From Chryseobacterium senegalense (GTDB lineage Bacteria; Bacteroidota; Bacteroidia; Flavobacteriales; Weeksellaceae), in the NCBI GenBank assembly GCA_001403755.1, contig CYUH01000015.1:1342589-1406588 (forward strand): DNA of 64,000 bases, written 5' to 3'. Position numbers and translations under genes: made by a program. Below, piece by piece: positions 8,175 through 18,615 of the stretch (the first letter of the stretch is position 1; each line of letters begins with the position of its first letter). The notes under the pieces are model-generated. The model saw nothing but the letters and a program-made list of their open reading frames with translations, did no database searches and was not told the DNA's origin.

Positions 8175-9514
8175 GATGGTTTGTTTTTAGAATTAAACTC
8201 TGGGTCAGTAGGATCGTAAAGTTTCGGAACCATTTGAATTTGTCGTCTTAAAAGAAAGATAATAATAAAAGACAACGAAACAAAAATTGCAGTGAAAAAA
8301 TAGAAAGAATACTGAATTCCCGGCATCGGAGTCACCGCATCAACAGTTCGCATGATTCCGTAAATAATCCATGGTTGACGACCAACTTCGGTTACCGTCC
8401 AACCAGCTTCCAATGCAATATAACCAAAAGGCGTTGCAAACATGAACATTTTCAACAGCCAATTTTTGGTGAGCCAATTTTTTTTAAAAAATAGTGCAAT
8501 CAAATAAATTCCACCAATAATAATCATCACCACGCCAAAGAAAATCATGATTTGAAAAGCATAGTGAACCACCGCAACCGGCGGCCATTCGTCACGAGGA
8601 AAATCTTTTAAACCTTTCACTTCTGCATTAAAATCATTGCTGACCAAAAAACTCAAAACTTTCGGTATTTTTAATGCATATTTGATTTCAGCTTTTTCTT
8701 CGTCAGGAATTCCTCCAATCACGAAAGCGGCACCTTTTTCAGTTTCGAAATGAGCTTCCATCGCAGCTAATTTGATCGGTTGTCTTTCTGCTACCGATTT
8801 TGCAGCTACATCACCACTCAGCGGCGCTCCGAATGCGCCAATCAAGGCAAAACCCGCAGCGATTTTGAATGCTTTGGTATGAAACTCAATATTTTTCTTT
8901 TTTAAAATTAAATAGGCATGAACACCGGAAACCGCAAATCCGGTTGCACAAAAAGCCGCAACCGTCATGTGAAATGCCTGTGGAAACCACGCTACATTGA
9001 ACATTGCTTTGATCGGATCGATATTCTGATATTTCCCGTCGATATAATCAAAACCCGAAGGGGAATTCATCCAAGCATTTGCCGCCACAACTAAAATTCC
9101 GGAAGCTAAACCACTGATGCCAACCAGAAATCCACAAAACCAATGAAACCATTTGTTGAATTTTTCCCATCCGTAAAGAAAAAATCCCAATGCAATGGCT
9201 TCAATAAAAAAAGCAGTTCCTTCCAATGAAAAAGGCATCCCGAAAATAGGACCTGCGTGTTTCATAAATCCCGGCCAAAGCAATCCTAATTCAAACGAAA
9301 GCATAGTTCCGGAGACAGCTCCTGTTGCAAACAAAATCGCCACCCCTTTACTCCACGCTTTGGTAAGTCCTTTGTACATGACGTTTCCGGTTTTCAAATA
9401 TTTCCAGTGAGCGAATGCCATCAAAAAAGGCATTACCATACCAACGCAGGCAAAAATAATGTGAAAACCAAGAGACATCGCCATTTGCGATCGTGCAGCA
9501 ATAAAATCATCCAT
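8171..9514 (-). CDS. cydA: Cytochrome bd-type quinol oxidase subunit I, short Q-loop type
   Basis: Haem-carrying subunit of the bd-type oxidase. I start at MDDFIAARSQMAMS; the 15 codons before it in the open frame are not family-like. The 447-residue protein has His18 in SLGFHIIFA (haem ligand), the quinol-site region followed by a short Q-loop between helices 6 and 7 (roughly residues 230-305), and GRQPWIIYGIMRT near the C terminus. The short Q-loop places it with the short or cyanide-insensitive-like (CydA-S) branch rather than E. coli CydA. Upstream is the gyrB intergenic region; I found no convincing promoter there. Confidence 0.94.
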   Translation of the reverse strand: MDDFIAARSQMAMSLGFHIIFACVGMVMPFLMAFAHWKYLKTGNVMYKGLTKAWSKGVAILFATGAVSGTMLSFELGLLWPGFMKHAGPIFGMPFSLEGTAFFIEAIALGFFLYGWEKFNKWFHWFCGFLVGISGLASGILVVAANAWMNSPSGFDYIDGKYQNIDPIKAMFNVAWFPQAFHMTVAAFCATGFAVSGVHAYLILKKKNIEFHTKAFKIAAGFALIGAFGAPLSGDVAAKSVAERQPIKLAAMEAHFETEKGAAFVIGGIPDEEKAEIKYALKIPKVLSFLVSNDFNAEVKGLKDFPRDEWPPVAVVHYAFQIMIFFGVVMIIIGGIYLIALFFKKNWLTKNWLLKMFMFATPFGYIALEAGWTVTEVGRQPWIIYGIMRTVDAVTPMPGIQYSFYFFTAIFVSLSFIIIFLLRRQIQMVPKLYDPTDPEFNSKNKPS

Positions 9515-11749
<2,235 letters not shown>

Positions 11750-11776
11750 AATGAAAATTTAACATATTATCAAAAT

Positions 11777-11803
11777 AAAACCGTTCATTTTGGACGGTTT
11801 TTT
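11777..11803 (+). terminator. Intrinsic terminator of gyrB
   Basis: AAAACCGT (11777-11784) pairs with ACGGTTTT (11794-11801), followed by T residues. Confidence 0.88.
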
Positions 11804-11829
11804 GCTCAAAAGTTTAATCATCAAACACT

Positions 11830-12645
11830 ATGAAAATGAAGAAAACTTTAATTATTACTTCCGCAGCATTTTTTTCATTTTTTAGTTGTACAAAAATTGA
11901 AAAACAAATTTCAGAAAATTCCGTAAAAACTGATTCTGCGGCAGTTTCTACACCCGTTTTCGCTATCGATTCCGTAAAAGTTACCGATTCTTTGAAAATT
12001 GATAATAAGCTTTCCACCATGTTCCAGTCGAAAACTTTGGTGTTCCCAAATATTTCGAATAAATCGGTTCTCGACAGTGTATATGCGCCTATCAACATCA
12101 AACTGGAATCTTATTCAAAAGATCAAATTCTAGAAGCACTTAAAAAGCAAAAAACAGATTTTTTCCAGAATTCTACAGAAACCATTGCCGAATGGAAACC
12201 CGATTTTGAGCAGACCTGGGATCAAATTTCAGACATGAAATTACATTCCAAAATGGAGGATTTCATGACCATTCAATACACTGCGAGTGGCTACACCGGT
12301 GGCGCACATGGGTACTATAACGAAATTTATAAAGTTTTTGATTTAAAAACCAACAAAACGCTTCAGCGCTCGGATATTTTGAAAGTTCAACATTCGCAAA
12401 TTTGGAGCCGCATCTTGATGGACAATTTCCTAAAAAATGATTTAGAAAAAGAACAGGCATCCATGCTTTTGGTAAAAGAAATTCCACTGAATAATAATTT
12501 CTACTTCGACAAGGAAAATCTTTATTTCCTCTACAATCAATATGAAATTACCGCATACGCCGCTGGTCCCGTTCTCATAAAAATTCCGCTTTCGGAAATA
12601 AAACCATTTTTAAACGACGAGTTCAAAACCAGACTGAAACTTTAA
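11830..12645 (+). CDS. DUF3298/DUF4163-type lipoprotein
   Basis: A 271-residue lipoprotein: signal peptide MKMKKTLIITSAAFFSFFSC, lipobox FFSC (Cys20). The region 75-160 resembles DUF4163 (as in PdaC N-terminal domains) and the C-terminal part resembles DUF3298/RsiV: TASGYTGGAHGYYNEIYKVFDLKTNK, then ITAYAAGPVLIKIPLSEIKPFL. The family is found in RsiV-like lysozyme-binding proteins and cell-wall deacetylases, but here there is no catalytic domain. Function is unknown; cell-envelope related by location. ATG 11830 or 11836 could start it. Monocistronic between two terminators. Confidence 0.8.
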   Translation: MKMKKTLIITSAAFFSFFSCTKIEKQISENSVKTDSAAVSTPVFAIDSVKVTDSLKIDNKLSTMFQSKTLVFPNISNKSVLDSVYAPINIKLESYSKDQILEALKKQKTDFFQNSTETIAEWKPDFEQTWDQISDMKLHSKMEDFMTIQYTASGYTGGAHGYYNEIYKVFDLKTNKTLQRSDILKVQHSQIWSRILMDNFLKNDLEKEQASMLLVKEIPLNNNFYFDKENLYFLYNQYEITAYAAGPVLIKIPLSEIKPFLNDEFKTRLKL

Positions 12646-12659
12646 TAAAAAATAGAGAA

Positions 12660-12691
12660 GCCTGATGAAACACCATTTTATCAGGCATTTT
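12660..12691 (+). terminator. Intrinsic terminator before the lipid kinase gene
   Basis: GCCTGATGAAA (12660-12670) pairs imperfectly with TTTTATCAGGC (12676-12686), followed by ATTTT. It lies inside the longest open frame of the next gene, which argues for the later start at 12704. Confidence 0.75.
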
Positions 12692-12703
12692 AATCTTATC
12701 CTT

Positions 12704-13555
12704 ATGGAAAAAGTCGCCTTCATTATCAATCCTTTTTCAGCGAAAAAAAATTATCAACCTTTTCTGGATGCGCTTTTAAAAAAAGTTGAAAATCCGCTAT
12801 ATTACATTTCTGAATCCATTGAAGGCACTTTCGATTTTATTCGTGAAAACTTCGACTGGGTGGATGTTTTCGTGGCAGTTGGTGGAGACGGAACGATTTC
12901 TACGGTCGCTCAAAAATTAATTAATACCGAAAAAATTCTGGCAATCTTCCCCGCTGGTTCCGGAAACGGATTTTCAAATGAAACCCATTTTTCTAAAGAT
13001 CTGAATCAACTTTTAGCTAAAATCCAAACAAAAAAATCCCGAAATATTGATACTTTTCTGGTTAATGAAAAACTATCAATCAATGTATCAGGAACCGGTT
13101 TTGACGGAAAAGTGGTTAAGGAATTCGAAAAAACGGAGCGTGGTTTCAAAAATTATATTAAAGTTTCTATCCAAACTTTTTTTAATTATAAGCCAATCAA
13201 AGTAAAATTCATCACCGAGAATTATAAAAAATACAACGGAAAATATTTGATGCTGAACATCGCAAATACCCGCCAATTCGGGAATAATGCATATATCGCT
13301 CCGAAAGCGAGCAAAAGTGATGGCTTGGTAGATTTGGTTCTGGTGAAAAAATTTCCACTTACCTATTCCCCATTTTTCGCATTTCGAATGTTCACAAAAC
13401 GCCTTAGAGACGACGATTATGTAACCTACTTACCGGTTTCGGAAATTGAATTTAAGGTTTCCACAAAAAATTGGCATCTTGACGGAGAATTCAACAAAAT
13501 AAAATCTCCGGTTCACATCAAAGTGTTACCGAAGAGTTTAAGAATTTTGGTGTAA
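12704..13555 (+). CDS. Diacylglycerol kinase catalytic-domain lipid kinase (YegS/DagK family)
   Basis: Phosphorylates a membrane lipid alcohol such as diacylglycerol. Family motifs are AFIINPFSAKKN at the N terminus, VAVGGDGTISTVAQ (the GGDGT nucleotide-binding motif), IFPAGSGNGFSNE and the C-terminal HLDGEF. Starting at ATG 12704 gives MEKVAFIINPFSA and 283 residues; the earlier ATG at 12665 lies within a terminator hairpin. Substrate cannot be read from sequence; in Bacteroidota related enzymes also phosphorylate sphingoid bases. Convergent with ggt, with only 11 bases between the stops and no terminator. Confidence 0.88.
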   Translation: MEKVAFIINPFSAKKNYQPFLDALLKKVENPLYYISESIEGTFDFIRENFDWVDVFVAVGGDGTISTVAQKLINTEKILAIFPAGSGNGFSNETHFSKDLNQLLAKIQTKKSRNIDTFLVNEKLSINVSGTGFDGKVVKEFEKTERGFKNYIKVSIQTFFNYKPIKVKFITENYKKYNGKYLMLNIANTRQFGNNAYIAPKASKSDGLVDLVLVKKFPLTYSPFFAFRMFTKRLRDDDYVTYLPVSEIEFKVSTKNWHLDGEFNKIKSPVHIKVLPKSLRILV

Positions 13556-13566
13556 CTAGAAATATC

Positions 13567-15252
13567 TTATTCTGCAGCCACCGAATCATCCCCACGTCCA
13601 TCTGCCACAGCGGTTGCGTTTCCATTTTCGTTGATTAAAATCATTTCTGTTTTCCCAATTTGGTTAATTCTGTCAAATTTATAATTTTTAATTTCTAAAG
13701 CTTTAATCGTACTTTCCGGAAAACCTTTTTCGACCGCAATTGTTTCTGGTAGCCACTGATGGTGAAATTTCGGAGCATTTACGGATAAATTTGGGTTTAA
13801 TTTAAAATCAAGAACATTCACAATCGACTGGTAAACCGATGTTGGAATGGTAGTTCCACCCGGTGTTCCCACCACAATGTAAGGTTTACCATTTTTCAGT
13901 ACAATCGTTGGAGTCATCGAGGAAAGCATTCTCTTACCGGGTTCAATTTTATTAGCTTCGCCTCCCACAGCTCCAAACATGTTTGGCACGCCTGGTTTTA
14001 TGGAAAAGTCGTCCATTTCGTTATTTAAGAAAAATCCGGCTCCTGCAACCACAACTTTGCTCCCGTAATATCCGTTCAGTGTAGTGGTCACCGAAACTGC
14101 GTTGCCTTCCTTGTCAATGATAGAAATATGTGTAGTTTCTGTAGATTCGTTCGGTTGAGGGATAATTTTTCCTACCTCGGAACTTGGCGTTGCTAAATTT
14201 TTGTTGTAAGATTTCCAACGATTTTTCAGATACGCATAGGAAATTAGCATTTGTGTTTTATCCTCTATAAAGTTAGGATCACCCATAAATTCGGCTCTAT
14301 CGGCAAAGGCGCGTCTTTCTGCTTCCACCATAATTTGGACTGCTTCCGCAGAATTTTGCTGGTGTTTTTCGAGGTTTTCGTAGCTCGCCATTTTTAGCAT
14401 TTGCGCTAATAAAATTCCGCCACTTGATGGCAAAGGCATGGACACCACTTCATTTCCTTTATAATCAAAAGTAATCGGTTTTCTTTCCGCCACCTTATAA
14501 TTTTTTAAATCGCTTAAAGTGATGATTCCGTTTCCGCGTTTCATCTCGGCAACGATTAATTCGGCTGTTTTGCCTTCATAGAAACCTTTCTCTCCAAATT
14601 TTTGAATTCTTTTCAGTGTTTCGGCTAAATCTTTTTGCACCAAGATATCGCCTTGTTTCCAAGGTTCATTTTTTTGGAAAACCGATTTTATTTTATTGTG
14701 CTCATTAAAATGTTGCATTTGATCATTCAACAAACTGGCTTCTTTTTCAGTAATGGCAAAACCTTGTTCAGCTAATTCTATCGCAGGTTGAATCAACTTT
14801 TCCATCGGAAGTTTTGCATGTTTCAAAGTCGCATAAAATCCAGCGATCGAACCCGGAACGCCGGCAGCTAATCGTCCGTATTGCGAAAGAGTGGTATTTG
14901 CTTTTCCGTTTTTGTCGAGATACATATCTCTAGAAGCCTTTGCAGGAGCTGTTTCTCGAAAATCGATTGTAAATTTTTCGCCATTATTTTTTACACCCAC
15001 CAAAAAACCACCGCCACCGATGTTCCCGGCTTGTGGATAAACAACCGCCAACGCGTATTGTGTTGCAATGGCAGCATCAAAAGCATTACCTCCCATCTTC
15101 ATCATTTTTGCGCCGGCTTCACTCGCAAGTGGATGTGCGGAAACGACCAATCCTTTATTTTGGGTATGAATTTCTTTAATAATATTAAAATCGGTAAACT
15201 GTGCAAAAACAGCATTCGCAGAAAATACAAGTAGGAAAAGTGATTTTTTCAT
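13567..15252 (-). CDS. ggt: Gamma-glutamyltransferase (secreted)
   Basis: Hydrolyses or transfers the gamma-glutamyl group of glutathione and related peptides. Signal peptide MKKSLFLLVFSANAVFAQ directs it to the periplasm. As an Ntn-hydrolase it self-cleaves before Thr373 in TETTHISIID; the large subunit carries GLVVSAHPLAS, GGNAFDAAIA, GGGGFLV and DFRETAP (substrate Arg). In the small subunit NEMDDFS and GKRMLSSMTPTIV are the substrate-binding motifs. Length (561) is normal. A well-formed promoter lies 15 bases upstream. Its role would be use of extracellular glutathione or gamma-glutamyl peptides. Confidence 0.96.
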   Translation of the reverse strand: MKKSLFLLVFSANAVFAQFTDFNIIKEIHTQNKGLVVSAHPLASEAGAKMMKMGGNAFDAAIATQYALAVVYPQAGNIGGGGFLVGVKNNGEKFTIDFRETAPAKASRDMYLDKNGKANTTLSQYGRLAAGVPGSIAGFYATLKHAKLPMEKLIQPAIELAEQGFAITEKEASLLNDQMQHFNEHNKIKSVFQKNEPWKQGDILVQKDLAETLKRIQKFGEKGFYEGKTAELIVAEMKRGNGIITLSDLKNYKVAERKPITFDYKGNEVVSMPLPSSGGILLAQMLKMASYENLEKHQQNSAEAVQIMVEAERRAFADRAEFMGDPNFIEDKTQMLISYAYLKNRWKSYNKNLATPSSEVGKIIPQPNESTETTHISIIDKEGNAVSVTTTLNGYYGSKVVVAGAGFFLNNEMDDFSIKPGVPNMFGAVGGEANKIEPGKRMLSSMTPTIVLKNGKPYIVVGTPGGTTIPTSVYQSIVNVLDFKLNPNLSVNAPKFHHQWLPETIAVEKGFPESTIKALEIKNYKFDRINQIGKTEMILINENGNATAVADGRGDDSVAAE

Positions 15253-15266
15253 AATGGAAATTTCAA

Positions 15267-15298
15267 CAAAAATACAGAAAAAAGGGCTTTAAGGTCAA
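15267..15298 (-). promoter_or_regulatory. ggt promoter, Bacteroidota type
   Basis: Minus strand: TTG (15296-15298), 21 bases, TATTTTTG (15267-15274), then 14 bases to the ggt ATG. Both elements fit the phylum consensus. Confidence 0.7.
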
Positions 15299-15406
15299 AT
15301 AATAAGGTATAATAAAGTTTTAACATTGATAATTATTTACAAGTTTCATCATCGGTAATTGCTTAAAATTTTTAAATTTGCTTAACTATAAATCTAAATT
15401 CTAAAA

Positions 15407-16369
15407 ATGGAATCCTACACGGAAAAAATTCTTATCACAGGAGCTCTCGGACAAATTGGAACAGAACTTACCAATCGTTTGGTTAAAATTCATGGTGCAG
15501 AAAATGTAATTGCTTCCGGCCTCGATCGCTGGGACAAAAACTTAACTTCCGCGGGATTTTATGAAAGAATGGATGTAAGCAATACCCAACTCGTTCGCCA
15601 AATTGTAAAAGATTACGAAATTACAACAGTGTATCATTTGGCGTCTTTGCTTTCCGGAACTTCCGAGAAACAGCCACTTTTTGCCTGGAAACTGAATGTA
15701 GAACCTTTGTTGAATTTCTGTGAAATGGCGAGAGAAGGAATGTTAAAGAAAATCTTTTGGCCAAGTTCTATCGCAGTATTTGGAAAAGGAATTCCGAAAG
15801 AAAATGTAGGTCAAGATGTAGTTTTAAATCCAACAACTGTTTACGGAATTTCGAAAATGGCGGGAGAAAAATGGTGCGAATATTACCACGATAAATTTGG
15901 TGTAGATGTAAGAAGCATTCGATATCCTGGTTTGATTTCCTGGAAAACCCCTGCCGGTGGCGGAACAACAGATTATGCTGTTGAAATTTTTTATGAAGCT
16001 GTAGAACAAGGTAAATACACCAGTTTTATCTCGGAAAATACCGCTATGCCGATGCTTTATATGGATGATGCCATCAATGCAACCCTGAAATTAATGCAAG
16101 CTCCAAAAGAAAATTTATCCGTCCGAAGTTCTTATAATTTAGGTGGACTATCGTTTACACCGAAGGAGTTGGCCGAAGAAATTAAAAAAGAAATGCCGGA
16201 TTTCGCGATTGATTATCAACCGGATTTCAGACAGGCAATTGCAGACTCTTGGCCGGCTTCTATAGACGATTCTGTTGCCAAAAAAGATTGGGGATTATCC
16301 TATGATTTCGATATCACTGCAATGACCAAAGACATGTTGAAAAACCTGAAAATAAAACTTGGAAAATAA
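15407..16369 (+). CDS. L-threonine 3-dehydrogenase, short-chain (epimerase-like) type
   Basis: NAD-dependent oxidation of L-threonine to 2-amino-3-ketobutyrate, feeding glycine and acetyl-CoA. The 320-residue extended SDR protein has the Rossmann motif TGALGQIGTEL (12-22), the catalytic Tyr/Lys in TTVYGISKMAGE, and the substrate-loop sequence RYPGLISWKTPAGGGTTDYAVEIFYEA followed by SFISENTAMPMLYMDDA, which I recognise from the flavobacterial threonine dehydrogenases rather than from UDP-glucose epimerases. TAAATTTG at 15373-15380 is a -7-like box 26 bases upstream. The following gene starts five bases after its stop and probably shares its mRNA. Confidence 0.88.
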   Translation: MESYTEKILITGALGQIGTELTNRLVKIHGAENVIASGLDRWDKNLTSAGFYERMDVSNTQLVRQIVKDYEITTVYHLASLLSGTSEKQPLFAWKLNVEPLLNFCEMAREGMLKKIFWPSSIAVFGKGIPKENVGQDVVLNPTTVYGISKMAGEKWCEYYHDKFGVDVRSIRYPGLISWKTPAGGGTTDYAVEIFYEAVEQGKYTSFISENTAMPMLYMDDAINATLKLMQAPKENLSVRSSYNLGGLSFTPKELAEEIKKEMPDFAIDYQPDFRQAIADSWPASIDDSVAKKDWGLSYDFDITAMTKDMLKNLKIKLGK

Positions 16370-16374
16370 TTTTA

Positions 16375-17127
16375 ATGATTTTACTAACCTTCAACATCAT
16401 AAATCATCACCGGAAATTCCGAAAAAACGAGCTGATGAGTGATGACGAAATTTTAAAAATCACTGAAAGCAATGTTTCCTCAATTCTGCGGATTTTAGAA
16501 AATCATCATATATTAGCTTCATTTTTCATTGAGATTTCTCTTGTAGATAAATTGAAACCTTTGATAAAAAAAATTGTGAACAAAGGTCATGAAATCGCTT
16601 TGTTCAATGACCATTCGGAAATTTCGGAAATAGAAACGGTCAAAAGAAACACGGAAGATTTTATTGAAAAAATTATCCGTGGAATTCGCCAGAAAGATGT
16701 TACTATTTCCATAAATAACCTGAAAAATTTAGAATTCAGTTACATTTCGAATATCGAAAATGCCAATATTCTTTTTCCATTGAAAAGATTGAAAAGAAGC
16801 ACCGAAATTTTCGAAGAGAACGGTTTGAGCATAATTCCTGAAAGCATTTCGCCTTATTCGCAAATTCCCTATAATGATTTTGTTTTTCAGGTAGTTCCGC
16901 TGAAGTTTTACCAAAATATGGTTGTAGAAACTTTAAAAAACGAAGATTTTGCCCTAATCTATTTAAATTCATGGCAATTTACTGATTTGGAAAAATACCG
17001 TTTTCAGGTACCATTATATAGAAAATACAACTCTGGCCGACGAATGGAAAATAAATTAGAAGATTTCCTGCAATGGATGAATGAGAATGAATTTGCATTT
17101 TCTAGAATGAAAGATTTTGTGTTTTAG
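16375..17127 (+). CDS. Degenerate polysaccharide-deacetylase-like (NodB-fold) protein
   Basis: 250 residues that resemble a polysaccharide deacetylase of the DUF3473/PEP-type: LLTFNIINHH at the first strand, LASFFIEIS, KGHEIALFNDHSE where active enzymes have GHE(I/V)xxHxxxH, and a C-terminal stretch YLNSWQFTDLEKYRF... that matches the family's closing region. The metal-binding Asp expected in the first motif is Asn (TFNI) and the His of the second motif is not retained in the usual spacing, so catalysis is doubtful. It lies five bases after threonine dehydrogenase. No signal peptide. Family assignment is moderate; it could be a non-enzymatic relative. Confidence 0.6.
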   Translation: MILLTFNIINHHRKFRKNELMSDDEILKITESNVSSILRILENHHILASFFIEISLVDKLKPLIKKIVNKGHEIALFNDHSEISEIETVKRNTEDFIEKIIRGIRQKDVTISINNLKNLEFSYISNIENANILFPLKRLKRSTEIFEENGLSIIPESISPYSQIPYNDFVFQVVPLKFYQNMVVETLKNEDFALIYLNSWQFTDLEKYRFQVPLYRKYNSGRRMENKLEDFLQWMNENEFAFSRMKDFVF

Positions 17128-17193
17128 TCCGGATATTAATTCAGCAAAAAACTAGCAGAAATTTTTGTAATTAAAGTTTATTGCATTGAGATA

Positions 17194-17224
17194 TTGTGAC
17201 TTTCAGAAAAAAATATTACTTTTG
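17194..17224 (+). promoter_or_regulatory. Promoter of rpsF-rpsR-rplI
   Basis: TTG (17194-17196), 20 bases, TACTTTTG (17217-17224). The predicted transcript would have a leader of roughly 30 bases before rpsF. No obvious S6:S18-binding leader fold was recognised. Confidence 0.72.
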
Positions 17225-17258
17225 CACCTCGAAATATTTAACAAATTTATTTAACATT

Positions 17259-17600
17259 ATGAACAATTACGAAACTGTTTTCATTTTAACTCCCGTTCTA
17301 TCTGACGCACAGGTGGAGGAAGCAGTAAAAAAATTCGAAGATCTTTTGACTTCAAACAATTGCGAAATCGTTGCCAAAGAAAATTGGGGACTTAAAAAAT
17401 TGGCTTATCCAATCCAATTGAAAAAGAATGGTTTTTACACTTTGATCGAATTTAAAGGCGAAGGAAGTGTAGTTGCAGATTTAGAACTTGCTTTCAAACG
17501 TGATGAAAGAGTTATCAGATTCTTGACTACTAAATTAGACAAGCACGCTGTAGACTACGCAGTAACTAGAAGAAACAAACTAAAAACTGCAAAAGCTTAA
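17259..17600 (+). CDS. rpsF: 30S ribosomal protein S6
   Basis: Ribosomal protein that forms a heterodimer with S18 on the 30S platform. I start at [16 protein letters not shown]; the 21 codons upstream overlap the promoter and are not family-like. 113 residues with [20 protein letters not shown], the conserved S6 core. No acidic C-terminal tail. First gene of the usual S6-S18-L9 operon. Confidence 0.96.
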   Translation: MNNYETVFILTPVLSDAQVEEAVKKFEDLLTSNNCEIVAKENWGLKKLAYPIQLKKNGFYTLIEFKGEGSVVADLELAFKRDERVIRFLTTKLDKHAVDYAVTRRNKLKTAKA

Positions 17601-17626
17601 TTTTAACCCTCTAAAAATTTACAACA

Positions 17627-17929
17627 ATGGCAATAGATGATATGGCTAAACAAGCCTCTGCTGGAGGTGAATCTGAAGTAAAATTTCTTACTCCACTAGA
17701 TATTAACACAAAATCTGAAAAAAAATACTGTAGATTCAAAAAATACGGAATCAAGCATGTTGATTATAAAGATGAAAAATTCCTTCTTCAGTTCGTAAAC
17801 GAGCAAGGTAAAATTTTACCAAGAAGATATACCGGTACTTCTTTGAAATACCAAAGAAAAGTTTCTGCTGCAATCAAAAGAGCAAGACACCTTGCTTTGA
17901 TGCCTTACGTAGCAGATTTATTAAAATAA
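17627..17929 (+). CDS. rpsR: 30S ribosomal protein S18
   Basis: Partner of S6 on the small subunit. The 100-residue protein has a flavobacterial N-terminal extension ([19 protein letters not shown]) before the conserved core [53 protein letters not shown]. It lies between rpsF and rplI. Confidence 0.97.
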   Translation: MAIDDMAKQASAGGESEVKFLTPLDINTKSEKKYCRFKKYGIKHVDYKDEKFLLQFVNEQGKILPRRYTGTSLKYQRKVSAAIKRARHLALMPYVADLLK

Positions 17930-17999
17930 TTACAAAACAAAATAGTTGTTGGTTGTTTTACAAAAACGCCTAACTTCTAAATAAAAAAGGACAACAACA

Positions 18000-18518
18000 A
18001 TGGAAATTATTCTAAAAAAAGACGTAGAAAACTTAGGATTAGAGTTTGATACCGTAAACGTAAAACCAGGGTATGCAAGAAACTACTTGTTACCACAAGG
18101 TTTAGCTCTTTTGGCTACTCCAAAAAACAAAGCTAATCTAGAGGCAACTTTGGAAGCTAGAAAAGAGGAAGAAGCTAAATTGATCGCAAACGCAAACGCA
18201 ATCGTTGAGCAATTGAAGAAAACAAACATCACTATCGCTACTAAAGTAGGTTCTGGTGATAAGCTTTTCGGATCTATCAACAATGCTAACCTTTCTGAAG
18301 AATTGGCTAAAGCAGGGGTGAATGTAGACAAAAAATACATCAAAATCCCTGGAAATACCATCAAGAGAACTGGTAAGGTAAACGCAATCATCAGACTTCA
18401 CAGAAGTGTAGAACACAATTTCGAATTTGAAATCGTTTCTGATGCTCCGCCAGCTCCTGCAGCTCCGAAAGCTGCTCCAGCTAAAAATGTTGAAGAAACT
18501 CCTGCTGAAGAAGCATAA
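18000..18518 (+). CDS. rplI: 50S ribosomal protein L9
   Basis: Large-subunit protein at the base of the L1 stalk that helps hold reading frame. N-terminal domain MEIILKKDVENLGLEFDTVNVKPGYARNYL (shown in part by family), connecting helix (about 40-75) and C-terminal RNA-binding domain with GSGDKLFGSINNANL. At 172 residues it exceeds the usual 147-150 by a low-complexity Ala/Pro/Glu tail (PPAPAAPKAAPAKNVEETPAEEA region). Followed by a strong terminator. Confidence 0.97.
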   Translation: MEIILKKDVENLGLEFDTVNVKPGYARNYLLPQGLALLATPKNKANLEATLEARKEEEAKLIANANAIVEQLKKTNITIATKVGSGDKLFGSINNANLSEELAKAGVNVDKKYIKIPGNTIKRTGKVNAIIRLHRSVEHNFEFEIVSDAPPAPAAPKAAPAKNVEETPAEEA

Positions 18519-18538
18519 GAATTTTCTTAACCATACAG

Positions 18539-18570
18539 AATCCGGTAATTTTTTACCGGATTTTTTTTTT
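18539..18570 (+). terminator. Terminator of the rpsF-rpsR-rplI operon
   Basis: AATCCGGTAA (18539-18548) and TTACCGGATT (18553-18562) form a perfect 10-bp stem followed by an uninterrupted T run to 18570. Confidence 0.95.
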
Positions 18571-18603
18571 CGCTAGATTCTACAATCTTAATTTTAAAAA
18601 TGA

Positions 18604-18611
18604 TAATTTTG
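18604..18611 (+). promoter_or_regulatory. Candidate -7 element of the ClC gene
   Basis: TAATTTTG fits TAnnTTTG and ends four bases before the ATG, so a transcript from here would be essentially leaderless. No TTG at the -33 position. Confidence 0.45.
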
Positions 18612-18615
18612 TGAT

